Both the position numbers and the translations under genes were made by a program. A stretch of DNA of 64,000 nt, from NCBI RefSeq assembly GCF_011386835.1, contig NC_088796.1, forward strand, positions 87,837,468 to 87,901,467, read 5' to 3'. The stretch comes from Chrysemys picta bellii (lineage: Eukaryota; Chordata; Testudines; Emydidae). The notes beneath the pieces are model-generated. The model ran no database searches, was not told the origin of the DNA, and saw only the letters and a program-made list of their open reading frames with translations. This document shows, one piece after another, positions 63,720 to 64,000 of the stretch (the first letter of the stretch is position 1; every line of letters starts with the position of its first letter).

Positions 63720-63903
63720 ACAGGGGGAGGGATAGCTCAGTGGTTTGAGCATTGGCCTGCTAAACCCAAGGGTTGTGAGTTCAATCCTTGAGGGGGCTAC
63801 CTAGGGATCTGGGGCAAAAATCAGTACTTGGTCCTGCTAGTGAAGGCAGGGAGCTGGACTCAATGACCTTCCAGGTCTAGGTATATCTCCATATATTTTT
63901 AGA
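63720..63903 (+). repeat. tRNA-derived SINE
   Basis: The head gggggagggatagctcagtg carries a box-A-like sequence, and ggttgtgagttcaatcc is box-B-like. A body with gggatctggggcaaaaatca follows, and a tail with gctggactcaatgaccttcc. It is a Pol III SINE of the same family as 17776-17952, here with its complete head. Confidence 0.92.
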
Positions 63904-63905
63904 TG

Positions 63906-64000
63906 GTGGGAGGTATAGTTCAGTGGTTTGAACATTGGCCTGCTAAACCCAGGGTTGTGAGTTCAGTCCCCTTGAGGGGGCCCTTTAGGGATCTGGGGCA
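63906..64000 (+). repeat. Second tRNA-derived SINE, cut by window end
   Basis: gggaggtatagttcagtggt and ggttgtgagttcagtcc repeat the head of the copy just upstream. The element runs off the window at gggatctggggca. The two copies lie in tandem, in the same orientation, a few bases apart. Confidence 0.92.

Noticed and set aside
63720..63800. Possible tRNA gene
   Set aside because: The tRNA-like head is followed by the SINE body and tail and recurs at 63906 and 17776, so it is a SINE rather than a functional tRNA.

Overview
The window is vertebrate nuclear DNA, most likely from a turtle. I infer this from the repeats: CR1 LINEs whose tails end in ATTCTATG-type repeats, a tRNA-derived SINE with the same tail, abundant DIRS tyrosine-recombinase retrotransposons, Penelope-like foldbacks, hAT and piggyBac relics, and many palindromic MITEs. 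I see no bacterial gene, operon or CRISPR array. The only host gene I recognise is the 3' half of FANCC (Fanconi anaemia core-complex subunit C) on the + strand. Eight coding exons (555-711, 14096-14148, 29930-30029, 34082-34157, 35053-35134, 37551-37725, 40771-40971, 47069-47212) have AG acceptors, GT donors and matching phases. Together they encode an open 328-residue C-terminal part ending in TAG at 47210-47212. The 5' exons and promoter lie upstream of the window. Layout: intron 1 of the window (712-14095) holds a DIRS copy split by other insertions (about 1344-6810), a MITE, a MIR and a deleted DIRS copy. The second intron (14149-29929) holds a large TIR element containing a hAT, CR1 and SINE tails, and a nest of one DIRS element inside another (about 18572-27795), followed by an antisense CR1. 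The short introns 30030-37550 carry Penelope-derived foldbacks with target-site duplications and a DIRS fragment that contains a 1-kb insertion and ends about 45 bp before the next exon. The last intron (40972-47068) holds a MITE, a 1.7-kb CR1 reverse-transcriptase pseudogene, a deleted DIRS copy with a near-perfect hairpin, a hAT and a (TTTC)n array. Downstream of the stop (47213-64000) I see no further gene, only repeats: a Penelope element with GIY-YIG remnants inside a MITE, a piggyBac transposase pseudogene, antisense CR1 pieces, another TIR element and a tandem SINE pair at the window edge. All transposon ORFs I can read are broken. The most notable content is the density and nesting of DIRS/Penelope elements, some very close to FANCC splice acceptors, and several long hairpins. 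I found no convincing new functional system.
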